Below, one piece after another: positions 40,574 through 50,091 of a stretch of 64,000 nt of DNA (positions are counted from its first letter, which is position 1; every line of letters starts with the position of its first letter). The position numbers and the translations under genes are program-made. The DNA lies in the NCBI GenBank assembly GCA_030650395.1, contig JAUSDY010000076.1, forward strand, positions 1-64,000, given 5' to 3'. The stretch comes from Acidobacteriota bacterium. Its GTDB lineage: Bacteria > Acidobacteriota > Vicinamibacteria > Vicinamibacterales > UBA2999. The notes under the pieces are model-generated. The model did no database searches and was not told the origin of the DNA. It saw only the letters and a program-made list of their open reading frames with translations.

Positions 40574-41913
40574 CCATCGCCGAAGCGGCGCCTCGCCTCG
40601 CCAAAGGCGAGCTCAAGTCCGAGAAGCTCACGGAAGACTGCCTCTCGAAGATCGAAGAGCTCAACGCAAAGCTGAACGCATTCATTACCGTGACGGCCGA
40701 AGACGCGCTGGCATCCGCGCGCAAGGCCGACAAGGAAATCGCAGCTGGACGCTACCTCGGCCCGCTTCACGGCATTCCGGTTTCGCTCAAGGACCTGCTC
40801 GATCAGAAGGGCCTCCCGACCACCGCGGCCTCGTCGGTGCGCCGGGATCACGTGGCGGATGCTGACGCCGTCGTGACCGCGCGGTTGCGCAAAGCGGGCG
40901 CGGTGTTTGTCGGCAAGACCAACCTCCACGAGTTCGCGTTCGGCACGACCTCGGAAGATTCGGCGTTTGGCCCCGCGCGCAACCCGAAAGACCCGACCCG
41001 ATCGCCCGGCGGATCGAGCGGCGGATCGGCCATCGCGATCGCCACGGGGATGTCGCTCGGAACCGTCGGGACCGACACCGGTGGATCGATCCGCATTCCC
41101 GCCGCGGCATGCGGGGTCGTCGGCTTCAAGCCCGAATGGGGCCAGGTCTCGGCGGCCGGCGTGGTGCCACTGAGCCGCCAGCTCGATCACGTCGGCCCGC
41201 TGGCCGCCTCTGTCACCGATGCGTGGATCCAGTACAACGCGATGCTGCCGGGCGAACTGAGGGTTGGCGCGCAGCTCGAGCCTACTCCGGTAAAAGGCCT
41301 TCGACTCGGCATGATGAGCGGCTACCTGTTCGATCGCATCGACGCCGACGTCGAACGAGTGACGCTGGCCGCCATCGAGTCGCTGCGCAAGGCGGGCGCG
41401 ACGATTACGGAGGTGGCGTTGCCGCACGCGACCGACATGCCGGCCATCTACCTGCATCTCGTGTTTGGCGACGCCGCCGAGTATCACGCGCGGACGCTCG
41501 TCTCGCGGCCCCAGGACTACACACCGAACGTCCGGCTGCGGCTCGAGATGGCGCGTTACGTGCTGGCCGAAGATTACATTCGCGCGCTGCGCGGCAAGGC
41601 GATCATCACCAGTGAGATCGACCGCGCCTTGGACGGCGTCGACGCGCTGGTGCTGCCGACGCTGTCGATTCCGGCGCCGCCGATCGGCGCCGCCACCATG
41701 CCGGTGAAGGGCGGGCCCGACGCGGTGCGCACGCTGATGCTGCGGTGCACGCAGCCGTTCAACCTCTCGGGCCACCCGGCCATCTCGCTGCCGAGCGGGA
41801 CGACGCCGGCCGGTCTTCCCATCGGGCTTCAACTCGCCGGGCACAAGGGCAAGACGCCCGCACTCGTGCAGGCCGCCCTCGCCGTCGAGCGCCTGATCGC
41901 CAACGCCGGATGA
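40570..41913 (+). CDS. Amidase (GatA-like)
   Basis: GPLHGIPVSLKDLLDQKGLPTTAAS, RSPGGSSGGSAIAIATGMSLGTVGTDTGGSIRIPAAACGVVGFKP. Confidence 0.92.
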   Translation: MTIAEAAPRLAKGELKSEKLTEDCLSKIEELNAKLNAFITVTAEDALASARKADKEIAAGRYLGPLHGIPVSLKDLLDQKGLPTTAASSVRRDHVADADAVVTARLRKAGAVFVGKTNLHEFAFGTTSEDSAFGPARNPKDPTRSPGGSSGGSAIAIATGMSLGTVGTDTGGSIRIPAAACGVVGFKPEWGQVSAAGVVPLSRQLDHVGPLAASVTDAWIQYNAMLPGELRVGAQLEPTPVKGLRLGMMSGYLFDRIDADVERVTLAAIESLRKAGATITEVALPHATDMPAIYLHLVFGDAAEYHARTLVSRPQDYTPNVRLRLEMARYVLAEDYIRALRGKAIITSEIDRALDGVDALVLPTLSIPAPPIGAATMPVKGGPDAVRTLMLRCTQPFNLSGHPAISLPSGTTPAGLPIGLQLAGHKGKTPALVQAALAVERLIANAG

Positions 41914-43076
41914 TCCGGAATTACTTTCACCGCTGGGAACAGCGGCTCGCCGAGGTCAGCAAGTCCGACCGCCTGGTCCGCCCATTCGAATGGGGCGACG
42001 ACTGGATCGACTCGGACAAACCTGAAGGTTTGTCCCCACAGCCCACAGGTGGCGACCAACCCTTAGGTTTGTCCCCACAACCCACAGGTGGCGACCCACA
42101 ACCCACAGGTGGCGACAAACCTTCAGGTTTGTCGGTCCAGAAAGATCGCGTTTCGGCCTGGGTCACGCGCGTCATGAAAGACAGCGACGCCTTCTACACG
42201 CCGGAGCCAGCGCGCTACACCTTCACGCAGGCGTTGCCCTCCGTTCGCGCGACCGGCGAAGAAGGGCTGCTGACGTTTCCGAGCGGCTTCACCACGCCGC
42301 ATCCCGAGAACAACGTCGTCCGCGCACGGTACTTTCCCGCCAACCCGATTCGAAAACCCCGCAACGGATCCGCCGGGCCGCGCCGCGCCGTCGTCGTGCT
42401 CGCGCAGTGGAACTCCGACGCCGAGGGCCATGTCGGGTTATGCAAGCTGCTGTCGAAGCTCGGCATCGCGTCGCTGCGGATCAGCCTGCCGTATCACGAC
42501 ATGCGCATGCCGCCGGAGCTGTTGCGCGCCGATTACATCGTGAGCTCGAACATCGTGCGCACGGTGCAGGTCTGCCGGCAGGCGGTGCGTGATGTGAGGC
42601 TCGCGCTGTGGTGGCTGCGCGATCGGGGCTACGACCGCCTCGGGTTGCTCGGCACCAGCCTCGGCTCATGTCTGTCGCTGCTGACGGCGTGCCACGAGCC
42701 GCTGGTCAAGGCGCAAGCGCTCAATCACGTCTCTCCGTATTTCGGCGATGTGGTGTGGCGGGGGCTGTCAACCGAACACGTCCGCCAGGGCCTCGACGGG
42801 CACGTCACGAGCGAAGACTTGCGCGAGCTGTGGGCGCCGATCAGCCCGTGGTCGTTTCTGGAGCGGTTGAAGAACACGCAGACGCTGATGGTCTACGCCG
42901 TGTACGACCTGTCGTTTCCGGTGGACTTATCGAAGCAGCTGATCGCCGAAATGCGGCGGCGCGGCAATCCGCTCGAAGTCCGCGTCTTGCCGTGCGGCCA
43001 TTACTCAACAGGCGCCGCGCCCTTCAAGTATCTCGACGGCTGGTATCTGGGAAAATTTCTCGCAACCAGACTGTAG
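41910..43076 (+). CDS. Alpha/beta hydrolase (abhydrolase_18-type) with repeat-derived N-terminal insertion
   Basis: LGLLGTSLGSCLSLLTACHEPLVKAQALNHVSPYFGDVVWRGLST; insertion SDKPEGLSPQPTGGDQPLGLSPQPTGGDPQPTGGDKPSGLS. Confidence 0.78.
   Translation: MIRNYFHRWEQRLAEVSKSDRLVRPFEWGDDWIDSDKPEGLSPQPTGGDQPLGLSPQPTGGDPQPTGGDKPSGLSVQKDRVSAWVTRVMKDSDAFYTPEPARYTFTQALPSVRATGEEGLLTFPSGFTTPHPENNVVRARYFPANPIRKPRNGSAGPRRAVVVLAQWNSDAEGHVGLCKLLSKLGIASLRISLPYHDMRMPPELLRADYIVSSNIVRTVQVCRQAVRDVRLALWWLRDRGYDRLGLLGTSLGSCLSLLTACHEPLVKAQALNHVSPYFGDVVWRGLSTEHVRQGLDGHVTSEDLRELWAPISPWSFLERLKNTQTLMVYAVYDLSFPVDLSKQLIAEMRRRGNPLEVRVLPCGHYSTGAAPFKYLDGWYLGKFLATRL
42013..42136. repeat. Family A palindrome cluster in-frame in alpha/beta hydrolase
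   Basis: ggacaaacctgaaggtttgtccccacagcccacaggtggcgacc...aaccttcaggtttgtcgg. Confidence 0.9.
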
Positions 43077-43136
43077 GGGTCTCCACCCCACCACGCAAAG
43101 TCCGCGTGGCGGGGGCCCCGGCTGACCCCTGCGCAG

Positions 43137-43364
43137 CTACAAGTATTTCAACAGCCTGACAATCGCGTCGTAGAGCGACCCGGCGAGCGACTGGACCAGG
43201 GGCGAATACTCGCCCGAATCCATCGACTCGGCCACCGTGACGGGATCGGTCAGCAGCAGCCACACCGTGGCGCCCGCGACGACAGCCGCCAGCAGGCCGA
43301 CGATGCCCACGAGGCTGAAGAGGTTGCCGCCGACGCGCGACTTTCGCTCGATCCTGACGTCCAT
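43137..43364 (-). CDS. Small single-TM membrane protein
   Basis: MDVRIERKSRVGGNLFSLVGIVGLLAAVVAGATVWLLLTDPVTVAESMDSGEYSPLVQSLAGSLYDAIVRLLKYL. Confidence 0.6.
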   Translation of the reverse strand: MDVRIERKSRVGGNLFSLVGIVGLLAAVVAGATVWLLLTDPVTVAESMDSGEYSPLVQSLAGSLYDAIVRLLKYL

Positions 43365-43373
43365 AACAGCTGC

Positions 43374-43426
43374 TTGCCCTGAGCGAGGCGTGGCGAGCGT
43401 CCGCGCGCCGCGCCGAGTCGAAGGGA
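43374..43426. repeat. Family C palindrome upstream of small membrane protein
   Basis: tgccctgagcgaggcgtggcgagcgtccgcgcgccgcgccgagtcgaaggga. Confidence 0.8.
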
Positions 43427-43482
43427 AGCGAGGATCATACACCCCGCATCTAACGCTTTGACGTCAGTCGGCCGCCGCTTGT

Positions 43483-44505
43483 TCAGACGACGAGTACGAC
43501 CTTGCCGAATTGCTGGCGCGATTCGAGATGGCGGTGGGCCTCGGCCGCCTCGGACAAGGGAAACGTCCGATCCACGACCGACCGCAGCTCGCCCGCGAAA
43601 AAGAACGGCGCCGCGCGCAACAGCTCGCCCTTGCGGCCCATATACGAACCGAGCAACGACAGCTGGCGCCCGAACAGCGCACGCAAATCGATCTGCGCTT
43701 CATGCCCGGTCGTCGCGCCGCACGTCACGAGCCGCCCGCCACGAACCAGGCACTTCAGGCTCCGATCCCACGTCGCGGTGCCGACGTGTTCCACGACGAT
43801 GTCGACGCCGCGGCCGCCGGTGAATTCGCGGACGCGCTTCGGCACGTCCTCGGTGGTGTGGTTCACGACCTCGTAGGCGCCGAGCTGGCGCGCCTTGGCC
43901 AGCTTCGCGTCGGTGCCCGCGGTCGCAAACACCCGCGCCCCGTGCCGCCACGCGATCTGGATCGCGGCCTGCCCCACACCGCTGCCCGCGCCGAGCACGA
44001 GCACGTCTTCCCCGGCACGCAGCCGCGCGCGCGTGATCAACATGTGCCAGGCCGTGAGAAAGACGAGCGGGAACGCCGCCGCTTCCACGAACCCGATCGC
44101 ATCGGGAATGGCGATGAGGTTCTGCACCGGAACTTTGACGAACTCCGCGTAGCCGCCGTTGCTGCGATAGCCCAGCACGTCGTACGACTTGCACTCGTTG
44201 TCGCGGCCGTCGAGGCACGCGATGCAGCGCGCGCACGAAATGCCTGGCTGCAGCATGACGCGCCGGCCGGGCGCGAATTCGCCGTCAGGCGAGCTCACCA
44301 CCTCGCCGGCCACGTCGGCGCCGGAGATGTGCGGGAGCGCGATCGTCACTTTCTCCATGCCGCGGCGCTGCCACAGGTCGAGGTGATTGAGCGCGCAGGC
44401 GCGCACGCGAATCAGGGCTTCGCCGGACCCCGGAATCGGCTCGGGGACATCTTCGTATCGAAGGACGTCGGGACCGCCGTGCGCGTGAAAACGTACAGCC
44501 TTCAT
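43483..44505 (-). CDS. Zinc-binding alcohol dehydrogenase/quinone oxidoreductase (MDR family)
   Basis: HAHGGPDVLRYEDVPEPIPGSGEALIRVRACALNHLDLWQRRG; VLVLGAGSGVGQAAIQIA. Confidence 0.9.
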   Translation of the reverse strand: MKAVRFHAHGGPDVLRYEDVPEPIPGSGEALIRVRACALNHLDLWQRRGMEKVTIALPHISGADVAGEVVSSPDGEFAPGRRVMLQPGISCARCIACLDGRDNECKSYDVLGYRSNGGYAEFVKVPVQNLIAIPDAIGFVEAAAFPLVFLTAWHMLITRARLRAGEDVLVLGAGSGVGQAAIQIAWRHGARVFATAGTDAKLAKARQLGAYEVVNHTTEDVPKRVREFTGGRGVDIVVEHVGTATWDRSLKCLVRGGRLVTCGATTGHEAQIDLRALFGRQLSLLGSYMGRKGELLRAAPFFFAGELRSVVDRTFPLSEAAEAHRHLESRQQFGKVVLVV

Positions 44506-44532
44506 TCAGTTCCGAACAGGCAGGGCAAGTCT

Positions 44533-45912
44533 TCAGAAATCAATATTCAAGACCTGATGAGGGCCGAGCCCCAGTTCAGGCAACGATCCGCCAATCTTAT
44601 CCAAGTCGCCCACGATTAGCGTGGTCATTCTGTCGAGCGACAAATACTCCTGTGCAACGCGGCTGACCTCGGGCTGCGTGATTTGTGCAAGCTTTGGCAC
44701 AAAATCTTCGAAATACGAATCGGGCAGGCCGTGCAACGCCAGTTGCGCCACCGATCGCGCCACTTGCGTGGCGGTCTCGAAGCCGCGTGGGTAGCCCTTA
44801 CTCACCGTGTTGAACGCCAAAGACAACTCGTCCGTAGTGGCCGGACGGCTCTGCGCAATGTCGCGCAGCTCGTTCAGCGCTTCGCGGATCGCCGGCACGG
44901 TGACGTCGGTGCCGACGCTCGTTTGCACGACAAATGGCCCCAGGCCTTTGCGCAGATCGAACCCGGTCCTCACGCCGTAGGTGTAGCCCTTGTCTTCGCG
45001 CAGGTTGAGGTTGATGCGGCTCACGAACTGCCCGCCCAGAATCGTGTTGAGCATCAGCAGCGCGTGGTAGTCGGGCGTCGAGCGAGCGGCGCAGACGTGG
45101 CCGATGCGAAGCTCCGATTGCGGCGCCCCGGGCCGCGACACGACGGCCAGCCGCGCGAGCGGCGCAGACGGCGGCGGCGCCAATGCGGCGGCGCGATCGA
45201 CCGTCATTGGCGAAGCAGCGGGACGCCAGCCGGCAAACAACGCGGCGGCGGCGTCCAGCAATTCCTCCTCCGAACGATCGCCGACGATCACCAGCGTCGA
45301 GCCCGCCGGCGCGAACAACGCGGCGTGCAGCGCGCGCGTGTCGTCGACGGTCATCGCGGTGAGTGACGCCTCGGTGCCCATGGCGAGATGGCCGTAGGCA
45401 TGCGAACCGTACAACGTTCGTGCAAACGCGCGTTCCGCCATCGCCGCCGCGTGGTCCTTCATCTGCCGCACGCGCTCGAGCCTGAGGTTGCGGGTGCGGT
45501 TGAAGTCGTCGTTGGCCAGGTTCGGCTCGGTGACGATCTCGTGCACCAGGGCCAGGCCCGTCTCGAGAAACCGATCGAGCGTGGTGAGCCCGACGACCAC
45601 CGCATCGGCGCCGACCTCGAGGTCGAGATCCCCGCCAATGCGCGACACCCGGTCCGCGACATCGAGCGCCGATTGCCCGCGGCTGCCTTCATCCAGCAGG
45701 CCGGCGGTGATCGACGTCAGGCCGTGGCGATCCGGCGGGTCGACCGACGACCCGCCGGGCACGAGCAGCACCATCGACACGATCGGGACCGCGCGGTGCG
45801 CGACGGCGCGCACTTCGAGTCCGTTGGGCAGCATCCGCTTGACGATGCGCGGAAAGCGGAAAGGCCGATCGGCGGCGGGTTCTGGAAGACGGCTGCGATC
45901 GACGCGGCTCAC
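44533..45912 (-). CDS. M16 family peptidase-like subunit, no HXXEH motif
   Basis: Insulinase fold sequence; HGLTSITAGLLDEGSRGQSALDVADRVSRIGGDLDLEVGADAVVVGL. Confidence 0.85.
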   Translation of the reverse strand: MSRVDRSRLPEPAADRPFRFPRIVKRMLPNGLEVRAVAHRAVPIVSMVLLVPGGSSVDPPDRHGLTSITAGLLDEGSRGQSALDVADRVSRIGGDLDLEVGADAVVVGLTTLDRFLETGLALVHEIVTEPNLANDDFNRTRNLRLERVRQMKDHAAAMAERAFARTLYGSHAYGHLAMGTEASLTAMTVDDTRALHAALFAPAGSTLVIVGDRSEEELLDAAAALFAGWRPAASPMTVDRAAALAPPPSAPLARLAVVSRPGAPQSELRIGHVCAARSTPDYHALLMLNTILGGQFVSRINLNLREDKGYTYGVRTGFDLRKGLGPFVVQTSVGTDVTVPAIREALNELRDIAQSRPATTDELSLAFNTVSKGYPRGFETATQVARSVAQLALHGLPDSYFEDFVPKLAQITQPEVSRVAQEYLSLDRMTTLIVGDLDKIGGSLPELGLGPHQVLNIDF

Positions 45913-47213
45913 GAGACGCTCACTTCGATTGCGCCCGGCAGCGCCAGCTCGCGGCGGCCGCGAGGTACGACGCTCAGCGTCACGAGCGGCGGGTCGACCA
46001 GGAAGCGCCGCGCGGCAGCCGCCACGCCGGCGGCGGTGACCGCGCGATAGCGCTGGCGATCGGCATCGAAGTACCCCGGATCGCCACGGAACACGTTGTA
46101 CGCGTTCAGCTGATCGCCTTTGCCGCCAAATCCGCCGATGGTCTGCAGCCGGTAGATGAAATTGGCTTCGCTCTGAATGAGCGCGCGCTCGAGCTCGCTC
46201 TCGGTCGGGCCATTGCGGGCGATCTCAGCGATCGTGTCGCGCACGGCGGTGTGCAGCTCCGCAAGCGCCACGCCCGCCGCGGCCGTGCAGGCCACCTGGA
46301 ACACGCCGGCGATCTCGCGCGAATGCTGATGGGACGACACGTCGGTCGCCACGCGGCGCTCGAACACGAGCGATCGGTACAGACGCGACGTCTTGCCGTG
46401 CGCCAACACGTCCGCCATCACATCCAGCTCCGCATCGTCCGGCGCAAACATCGCCGGCGAATGCCAGCTGAGATACACACGCGGCAGCTCGACGCGATCT
46501 TCGAGCAGCAGGTCGTGGCTCGATTCCAATTGCGCGTTGCCGCGAATTGGTTGCGGCACGGGACCGGGAGTCAGATCGCCGAAGAACTGCTCCGCCAGGT
46601 CGAACGCCTGGCCGGTCTCGATATCGCCGGCCAACGACAGTGACGCATTGGCGGGGTGATAGTAGGTCTTGAAGAAGGCATGCACCTCGTCGAGCGTCGT
46701 CGCCTTGAGGTCTTCGGCCGATCCGATCGTGAGCCAGTGATACGGATGGTCCGGCGGAAACATGGCTGCCGAGAGCGCCATGCCGGCCAACCCGTACGGC
46801 CGGTTTTCATAGTTCTGCCGGCGCTCGTTGATGACGACGTCGCGCTGGTTGTTGAACTTGGCGTCGGTGAGCGCGGGCAGCAGGTAGCCCATGCGATCCG
46901 ACTCCATCCAGAGCGCCAGCTCCAGTGCGCCGGTCGGCACCACTTCCCAATAGTTCGTGCGGTCCATGCTGGTCGAGCCGTTGAGCAGCCCGCCGGCGCG
47001 TTGCAGGGGAGGAAAGAAGCCGTGATCGTGATGCGCGGATCCCTCGAACATCAAGTGTTCGAAGAGATGCGCAAAGCCGGTGCGGCCGGGGCGCTCGTTC
47101 TTGGAACCGACGTGATACCAGATGTTGACGGCCACCATCGGCAACTGGTGGTCTTCGTGAACGATGACATCGAGTCCGTTGCCGAGGGTTTTCTTGGTGT
47201 ACGGTAGCTGCAT
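45909..47213 (-). CDS. M16 family zinc peptidase
   Basis: GRTGFAHLFEHLMFEGSAHH (HXXEH), LGNGLDVIVHEDHQLPMVAVNIWYHVGSKNE; overlaps the partner by 4 nt. Confidence 0.9.
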   Translation of the reverse strand: MQLPYTKKTLGNGLDVIVHEDHQLPMVAVNIWYHVGSKNERPGRTGFAHLFEHLMFEGSAHHDHGFFPPLQRAGGLLNGSTSMDRTNYWEVVPTGALELALWMESDRMGYLLPALTDAKFNNQRDVVINERRQNYENRPYGLAGMALSAAMFPPDHPYHWLTIGSAEDLKATTLDEVHAFFKTYYHPANASLSLAGDIETGQAFDLAEQFFGDLTPGPVPQPIRGNAQLESSHDLLLEDRVELPRVYLSWHSPAMFAPDDAELDVMADVLAHGKTSRLYRSLVFERRVATDVSSHQHSREIAGVFQVACTAAAGVALAELHTAVRDTIAEIARNGPTESELERALIQSEANFIYRLQTIGGFGGKGDQLNAYNVFRGDPGYFDADRQRYRAVTAAGVAAAARRFLVDPPLVTLSVVPRGRRELALPGAIEVSVS

Positions 47214-47250
47214 TCAGGGGCCAGGGATCAGGGATCAGGACGTCTTGATT

Positions 47251-48417
47251 ATGTCATCGGCGTGGAAGAACCTGGCGGTGGTTTCTCTCGCCCAGTTTCT
47301 CGGCATGACGCTGTGGTTTTCGGCCACTGCCGTCACGCCGCTGTTGGTTGAGCAGTTTCATATCGCCCCCAACCACACGGCGTGGCTCACCATGGCCGTG
47401 CAGGCCGGGTTCGTCACGGGTACGTTGCTCAGCGCGCTTGGCAACATCGCCGACATCATGAATGCGCGCAGGTTGATGTTCGTCGGATCGCTCGCCGGCG
47501 CGCTCGCCAACGCCGCCGTGATCGTCGCGCCGGGCACGGCGACGGTCGTCGCGCTCAGGTTTCTGACCGGCGCATCGCTGGCGCTGGTGTATCCGCCGGC
47601 CATGAAGATCGCCGCCGGCTGGTTCAAGGATCGCCGCGGCTTCGCGCTCGGGCTGCTGATCGGCGCGCTCACGCTCGGCAAAGCGTTTCCTCACCTGTTG
47701 ACGGCGATGTTCGGCGGCCGTTGGCGTGAGCCCATGCTGCTGGCGTCGGGGTTGGCTGTGATCGGCGGCACGCTCGTGCTTGCGATCGTGCGCGATGGCC
47801 CGTACGTCGCCGCCACCGCGCCGTTCGATCCGCACGCGATTCGCCGGATTCTGGCCAGCCGGGGCGCGCGCCTGGCGACGTTCGGTTACCTCGGACACAT
47901 GTGGGAGCTCTACGCGATGTGGACCTGGGTCGCGGTGTTCGCATCCGCGAGCCTTGCGGCCAGCGGCCTGGCGAACGCCGGGGCCGCGGGTTCCGTTGCG
48001 GCGTTTCTCGCGATCGGCAGTGGTGGCGCGGGGTGCGCCCTGGCGGGCTACTTCGCCGATCGGCTCGGCAAAGCGCGCGTCGCGATGTGGGCCATGCTCG
48101 CCAGCGCCGCGTGCGCGGCGCTCACGCTGGTGGTCTACGGCGGCCCGCCCATCTTGCTGTTCGCATTAGTGATGGTCTGGGGATTCGCCGTCGTCGCCGA
48201 CTCGGCGCAGTTCTCCGCGCTCGTGAGCGAACACGCGCCGCCGGATCACATCGGCACGGCGCTGACGCTTCAAACTTGCGTGGGCTTCTTGCTGACTCTG
48301 GTGACGATAGAACTCTTGCCTCGCGTAGCCGCGGCGACAAGTTGGCAGGTGGCCTCGCTGCTTCTCGTGCCTGGCCCGCTCCTCGGTGCCTGGGCGATGC
48401 GGCGGCTCGGGAAATGA
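47251..48417 (+). CDS. MFS transporter
   Basis: MSSAWKNLAVVSLAQFLGMTLWFSATAVTPLL; about 12 TM. Confidence 0.82.
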   Translation: MSSAWKNLAVVSLAQFLGMTLWFSATAVTPLLVEQFHIAPNHTAWLTMAVQAGFVTGTLLSALGNIADIMNARRLMFVGSLAGALANAAVIVAPGTATVVALRFLTGASLALVYPPAMKIAAGWFKDRRGFALGLLIGALTLGKAFPHLLTAMFGGRWREPMLLASGLAVIGGTLVLAIVRDGPYVAATAPFDPHAIRRILASRGARLATFGYLGHMWELYAMWTWVAVFASASLAASGLANAGAAGSVAAFLAIGSGGAGCALAGYFADRLGKARVAMWAMLASAACAALTLVVYGGPPILLFALVMVWGFAVVADSAQFSALVSEHAPPDHIGTALTLQTCVGFLLTLVTIELLPRVAAATSWQVASLLLVPGPLLGAWAMRRLGK

Positions 48418-48565
48418 CGTCGATCTCAGATTTCGGATCTCAGATTTCAGATCAATGGCGGATCGAAGATCGACGGATTAGTACGTACCCGCCCCTACCG
48501 AAAATCTACCAGCTTCAATCTGCATTCGATCTGAGATCTGCCATCTGATATCTGAGATCGACCGA
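48418..48565. repeat. Intergenic array/hairpin of GATCTCAGATTTC-like units
   Basis: gatctcagatttcggatctcagatttcagatc...gatctgagatctgccatctgatatctgagatcga. Confidence 0.8.
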
Positions 48566-48567
48566 GC

Positions 48568-49656
48568 CTACTTGACCTGTATCAGCGGGATCTTCCCTTT
48601 ATGAGCAACCGCTGATTTCTGAGCCGCAACTGCGAGCGCCACCATGGTCGACTCCGCGAGCGTCATGAAGGCGCGCGAGGCGGGCGAATCGGGCTCTGCA
48701 ATCACCAGCGGTATTCCCAAGTCGCTGCCGACGCGGATCGGCTGGTAAATCGGCAGCCTTCCCAGGAATGGAATCCCAAGTTGCTCCGCCATCCGCTCGC
48801 CGCCGCCGTGTCCGAAAATATCGGCTTCATGATGACAGTTGGTGCACTCGTAAAACGCCATGTTCTCGACCAGTCCGAGCGGCGGGATGTTGAGCTTCTG
48901 GTACATGCGCACCGCGCGCAGGCTGTCTGACAACGACACCTGCTGCGGCGTCGTGACCACGATGGCGCCGGCGGCCGGCACGGTCTGGCTGAGCGAGAGC
49001 GCCACGTCGCCGGTGCCGGGCGGCATGTCGACGATCAGGTAGTCCAGGTCCTTCCAGCCGACGTCGCGACAGAACTGCTGGATGGCGCTGTGCAGCATCG
49101 GGCCGCGCCAGATCATCGGCGATTCATCCTGCGCGAGAAATCCCATCGAGACGATCTGCAAGCCGTATTTCTCGGCCGGCCGAATCACCTTGCCGTCCAT
49201 CTGCAACTGCGCCTGCAGGCCCAGCATGATCGGGACGTTGGGACCATAGATGTCGCCGTCGAGCACGCCGACGCGCGCGCCGCTCTTCGAGAGCGCCACC
49301 GCGAGGTTCACCGCGACGGTGGTCTTGCCGACGCCGCCCTTGCCGGCGCCGACGGCGATGACGTTCTTGACGCCGGGGAGCGGCGGCTTGCCGTGCTCGG
49401 GCGCCGACACCGATCGCACGTTGAACGTGGTCGTGATGTCCACAGCCGTGACGCCGGACAACGCGGCCACGGCGGCGCGCGCCTGTTCTTTCATGAGCTC
49501 GCGCCTCGAGGGCGCGGGGCTGGCCAGCTCGATCGTGAATGCGACGCGGCCGTCGCTGCAAACGATGTTCTTGACGAAGCCGAGCGAGACGATGTCTTTC
49601 TGCAGGTCGGGTTCGGTCACGGCCTTCAACGATGCCAGGACCATTTCGGGGGTCAT
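48568..49656 (-). CDS. mrp: Mrp/NBP35-family iron-sulfur cluster carrier ATPase
   Basis: NVIAVGAGKGGVGKTTVAVNLAVALSKSGARVGVLDGDIYGPNVP; DYLIVDMPPGTGDVALSLSQ. Confidence 0.93.
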   Translation of the reverse strand: MTPEMVLASLKAVTEPDLQKDIVSLGFVKNIVCSDGRVAFTIELASPAPSRRELMKEQARAAVAALSGVTAVDITTTFNVRSVSAPEHGKPPLPGVKNVIAVGAGKGGVGKTTVAVNLAVALSKSGARVGVLDGDIYGPNVPIMLGLQAQLQMDGKVIRPAEKYGLQIVSMGFLAQDESPMIWRGPMLHSAIQQFCRDVGWKDLDYLIVDMPPGTGDVALSLSQTVPAAGAIVVTTPQQVSLSDSLRAVRMYQKLNIPPLGLVENMAFYECTNCHHEADIFGHGGGERMAEQLGIPFLGRLPIYQPIRVGSDLGIPLVIAEPDSPASRAFMTLAESTMVALAVAAQKSAVAHKGKIPLIQVK

Positions 49657-49739
49657 AAGAAATTCAGCTTACCACGCAGGAGAAAGCGGGTAGACTCGCT
49701 GCCGAAGCACGACTTCCCCCTTAGTGAAGGAGAGATCTG

Positions 49740-50090
49740 ATGGCCGACGCGACGCCCGGTAGCGGCGCTCCCTCGAGCAACCGCAACGTGATGATCCTGC
49801 TGTCGTACTTGTGGCTGCTGGCGCTGGTGCCGCTGCTCACCGAGAAGGACGACAAGGAAGTGCAGTGGCACGCCAAGCACGGCATCGTCTTGATGGTGGC
49901 GGAACTGATTCTGTGGGTGATCATCAACGCCATCATCGTGATTCTCGGTCCGATCGGCTGCCTCGTCGGCCTGCTCTCGCCGCTCGTGGTCCTCGGCCAG
50001 ATCGCCCTGCACATCGTCGCCATCATGAAGGGCATCAATGGGCAGCGGCTGATCATCCCGGGCATCAGTCAGTACGCCGACAAGTTCTAG
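49740..50090 (+). CDS. DUF4870-type membrane protein
   Basis: NRNVMILLSYLWLLALVPLLTEKDDKEVQWHAKHGIVLMVAELILWVI. Confidence 0.75.
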   Translation: MADATPGSGAPSSNRNVMILLSYLWLLALVPLLTEKDDKEVQWHAKHGIVLMVAELILWVIINAIIVILGPIGCLVGLLSPLVVLGQIALHIVAIMKGINGQRLIIPGISQYADKF

Positions 50091-50091
50091 A

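Noticed and set aside
44533-47213. M16 gene without HXXEH as a pseudogene
   Set aside because: M16 proteins commonly occur as active/inactive pairs; the gene is intact and translationally coupled.
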